From NCBI RefSeq assembly GCF_040802235.1, contig NC_133169.1, forward strand, positions 45,205,034-45,269,033: 64,000 nt of DNA, read 5' to 3'. Numbering within the stretch: position 1 is the stretch's first letter; each line of letters starts with the position of its first letter. The stretch comes from Manis javanica. Lineage: Eukaryota; Chordata; Mammalia; Pholidota; Manidae. A program made the position numbers and the translations under genes. The notes beneath the pieces are model-generated. The model searched no databases. It saw only the letters and a program-made list of their open reading frames with translations, and had not been told where the DNA came from. Below, piece after piece: positions 62,920 to 64,000 of this stretch.

Positions 62920-64000
62920 TACAGTTTTCCCATAGTTCCTTACGGAATTCACTATCCTACACCAACCTCTTGCTGGGAAAAATTAATTGCTACTAGGTGC
63001 ATTGAGGTTTGGACTGTATGAAAAAAAGTAGCCCAAATAAAGGTGGGTAGATGCCAGAACTGTCTCAGAAATTATTAGACACATTTAAATGAACACGTTT
63101 CCTAAGAATTATGTCACACTGCACAAACATAACACAAACTCAAAAAAAAAAGAGAACAAATTCATTAAAGCAGGAAGAACTGATACTTTAAATGTTTATG
63201 TGGAACAATTTTGTATACACAGACAAGTAGCATAGGTATGCATGGTATGAAGCCCATACATTTTTTACTCAGAATCACCAATTTTAACACTGCCTCTCTT
63301 TCATGCCATCTCTTTTCCTCTTTCTAATTTAAATAAATTTCACAGCATTGCATGACTTTCTCTTCTAAATAATTTTATTATGTGTCTTCTGAAAGTATGG
63401 ATATTTCTATAGATTCAGAGTTCAGTTATTAACTTCAGTAAAAATAACACAAATACAATATATTTGCACAGTATATCTTAAAGAGTTACAAAGGAGAAAG
63501 AAAGACAGGAGAAATTTTTCAAAATCAAAATTTTCTAGTAGAGGGATGCAATTTTTAAAAGATGTATGAAAAATAGATAAGGCATCATGTTATGAAAATC
63601 TAAAGAATAGTGTTGGCCTAAGATTCTAAATGAATGATGTTTAGAGAAAGGAAAAGCAGTATTAAATTTTCCTACTTTATGGTTTCCTGAAAGACAGGTC
63701 CCACATTCAACATTTTCTTTAGAACCCCTGTGGCATCCTTATTTCTGAGACTATAGATCAAAGGGTTTAGCACAGGAGTGAGTATGGTGTAAAAGACAGA
63801 CACCACCATGTCCTCAGGGGTGTGGTAGGAGTTGGGGAGCATGTAGGTGTAGACGCCAGCCCCATAGAAGAGGGTGACCACAGTCATGTGGGAGGAGCAG
63901 GTGGCAAATGCCTTCTTCCGGCCCTCTGCTGAGTTCATCCTGTGGATGGTGAGGAGAATGAAACCATCAGAGCCTGAAATGACTGTCACAGGGATGAGCA
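62920..64000. repeat. Start of a third OR-containing copy (copy C), cut by the window
   Basis: 62920-63670 resembles the 3' flanks of the ORs in copies A (about 6800-7530) and B (about 41900-42640), but with more changes than A and B show between themselves. The match then runs into a receptor in the same orientation. Confidence 0.65.
63672..64000 (-). CDS. OR2T-like: Olfactory receptor, OR2T type, partial (C-terminal third)
   Basis: The 3' end of a class II receptor whose 5' two thirds lie beyond the window. Visible from TM5 on: [35 protein letters not shown], the TM6/loop [24 protein letters not shown] and the C-terminus ending VFQETIK. The frame is open to the window edge; there is no true start inside the window. 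Compared with the other copies one Lys codon is missing after HTPE, an in-frame 3-base loss in the third extracellular loop region. Whether the gene is intact cannot be judged. Confidence 0.9.
   Translation of the reverse strand, partial: LIPVTVISGSDGFILLTIHRMNSAEGRKKAFATCSSHMTVVTLFYGAGVYTYMLPNSYHTPEDMVVSVFYTILTPVLNPLIYSLRNKDATGVLKKMLNVGPVFQETIK

Noticed and set aside
1-64000. tRNA, rRNA or microRNA genes
   Set aside because: No cloverleaf with a B-box-like core beyond MIR relics and no rRNA-like sequence was seen; microRNA hairpins cannot be judged by eye.
1-64000. Assigning a species
   Set aside because: OR2T genes and L1, MIR and Tigger1 relics are shared by many placental mammals; the absence of familiar SINEs narrows it only weakly.

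Overview
The window is nuclear DNA of a placental mammal. It is AT-rich and packed with LINE-1 (L1) remnants, with a few older relics (MIR, a Tigger1 DNA transposon, an MLT1-like LTR). The only host genes I can support are class II olfactory receptors (ORs) of the OR2T type. I see no Alu, carnivore tRNA-SINE or ruminant SINE; that and the L1 style argue against a primate. The species is not determined, and a pangolin is only a weak guess.

The OR content is one intact gene (42642-43604, minus), one partial gene running off the right edge (63672-64000, minus), two full-length pseudogenes (7533-8494, minus, one-base frameshift; 32125-33075, plus, one nonsense codon) and an isolated 59-bp OR fragment (34607-34665, plus).

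The layout is governed by a large direct duplication. Copy A (about 3764-26310) and copy B (about 38880-57022) run collinearly, each carrying one minus-strand OR about 3.8 kb from its left edge. Three events account for their length difference: B lacks an 11-kb stretch of A (about 12330-23480), B gained a 5.96-kb L1-derived element (49644-55600), and B gained a 0.76-kb retro-insertion (55963-56723). Both B insertions have target-site duplications and recognisable empty sites in A. A third, more diverged copy of the OR unit starts near 62920.

Region by region: 1-3763 has no gene and an MLT1-like LTR; 3764-12330 is copy A with an OR pseudogene; 12330-23480 is the A-only stretch, with a 5'-inverted L1, an L1 split by a full-length Tigger1, and more L1 pieces; 23480-26310 is the end of copy A; 26311-31790 has unrecognised sequence and a minus-strand L1 with a GC-rich 5' part; 31800-34700 has the plus-strand OR pseudogene and the OR fragment; 35100-38880 has two L1/HAL1-like 5' halves; 38880-57022 is copy B; 57080-62905 has more L1; 62920-64000 is the start of copy C.

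The most unusual item is the element at 49644-55600. It has a normal L1 5' end and decayed ORF1 and ORF2, but ORF2 stops being L1-like near 54700. It continues into about 870 bp of non-L1 sequence with its own poly(A) signal and tail, and one 16-bp target-site duplication encloses the whole. All L1 reading frames here are broken; only the receptors look like host genes.
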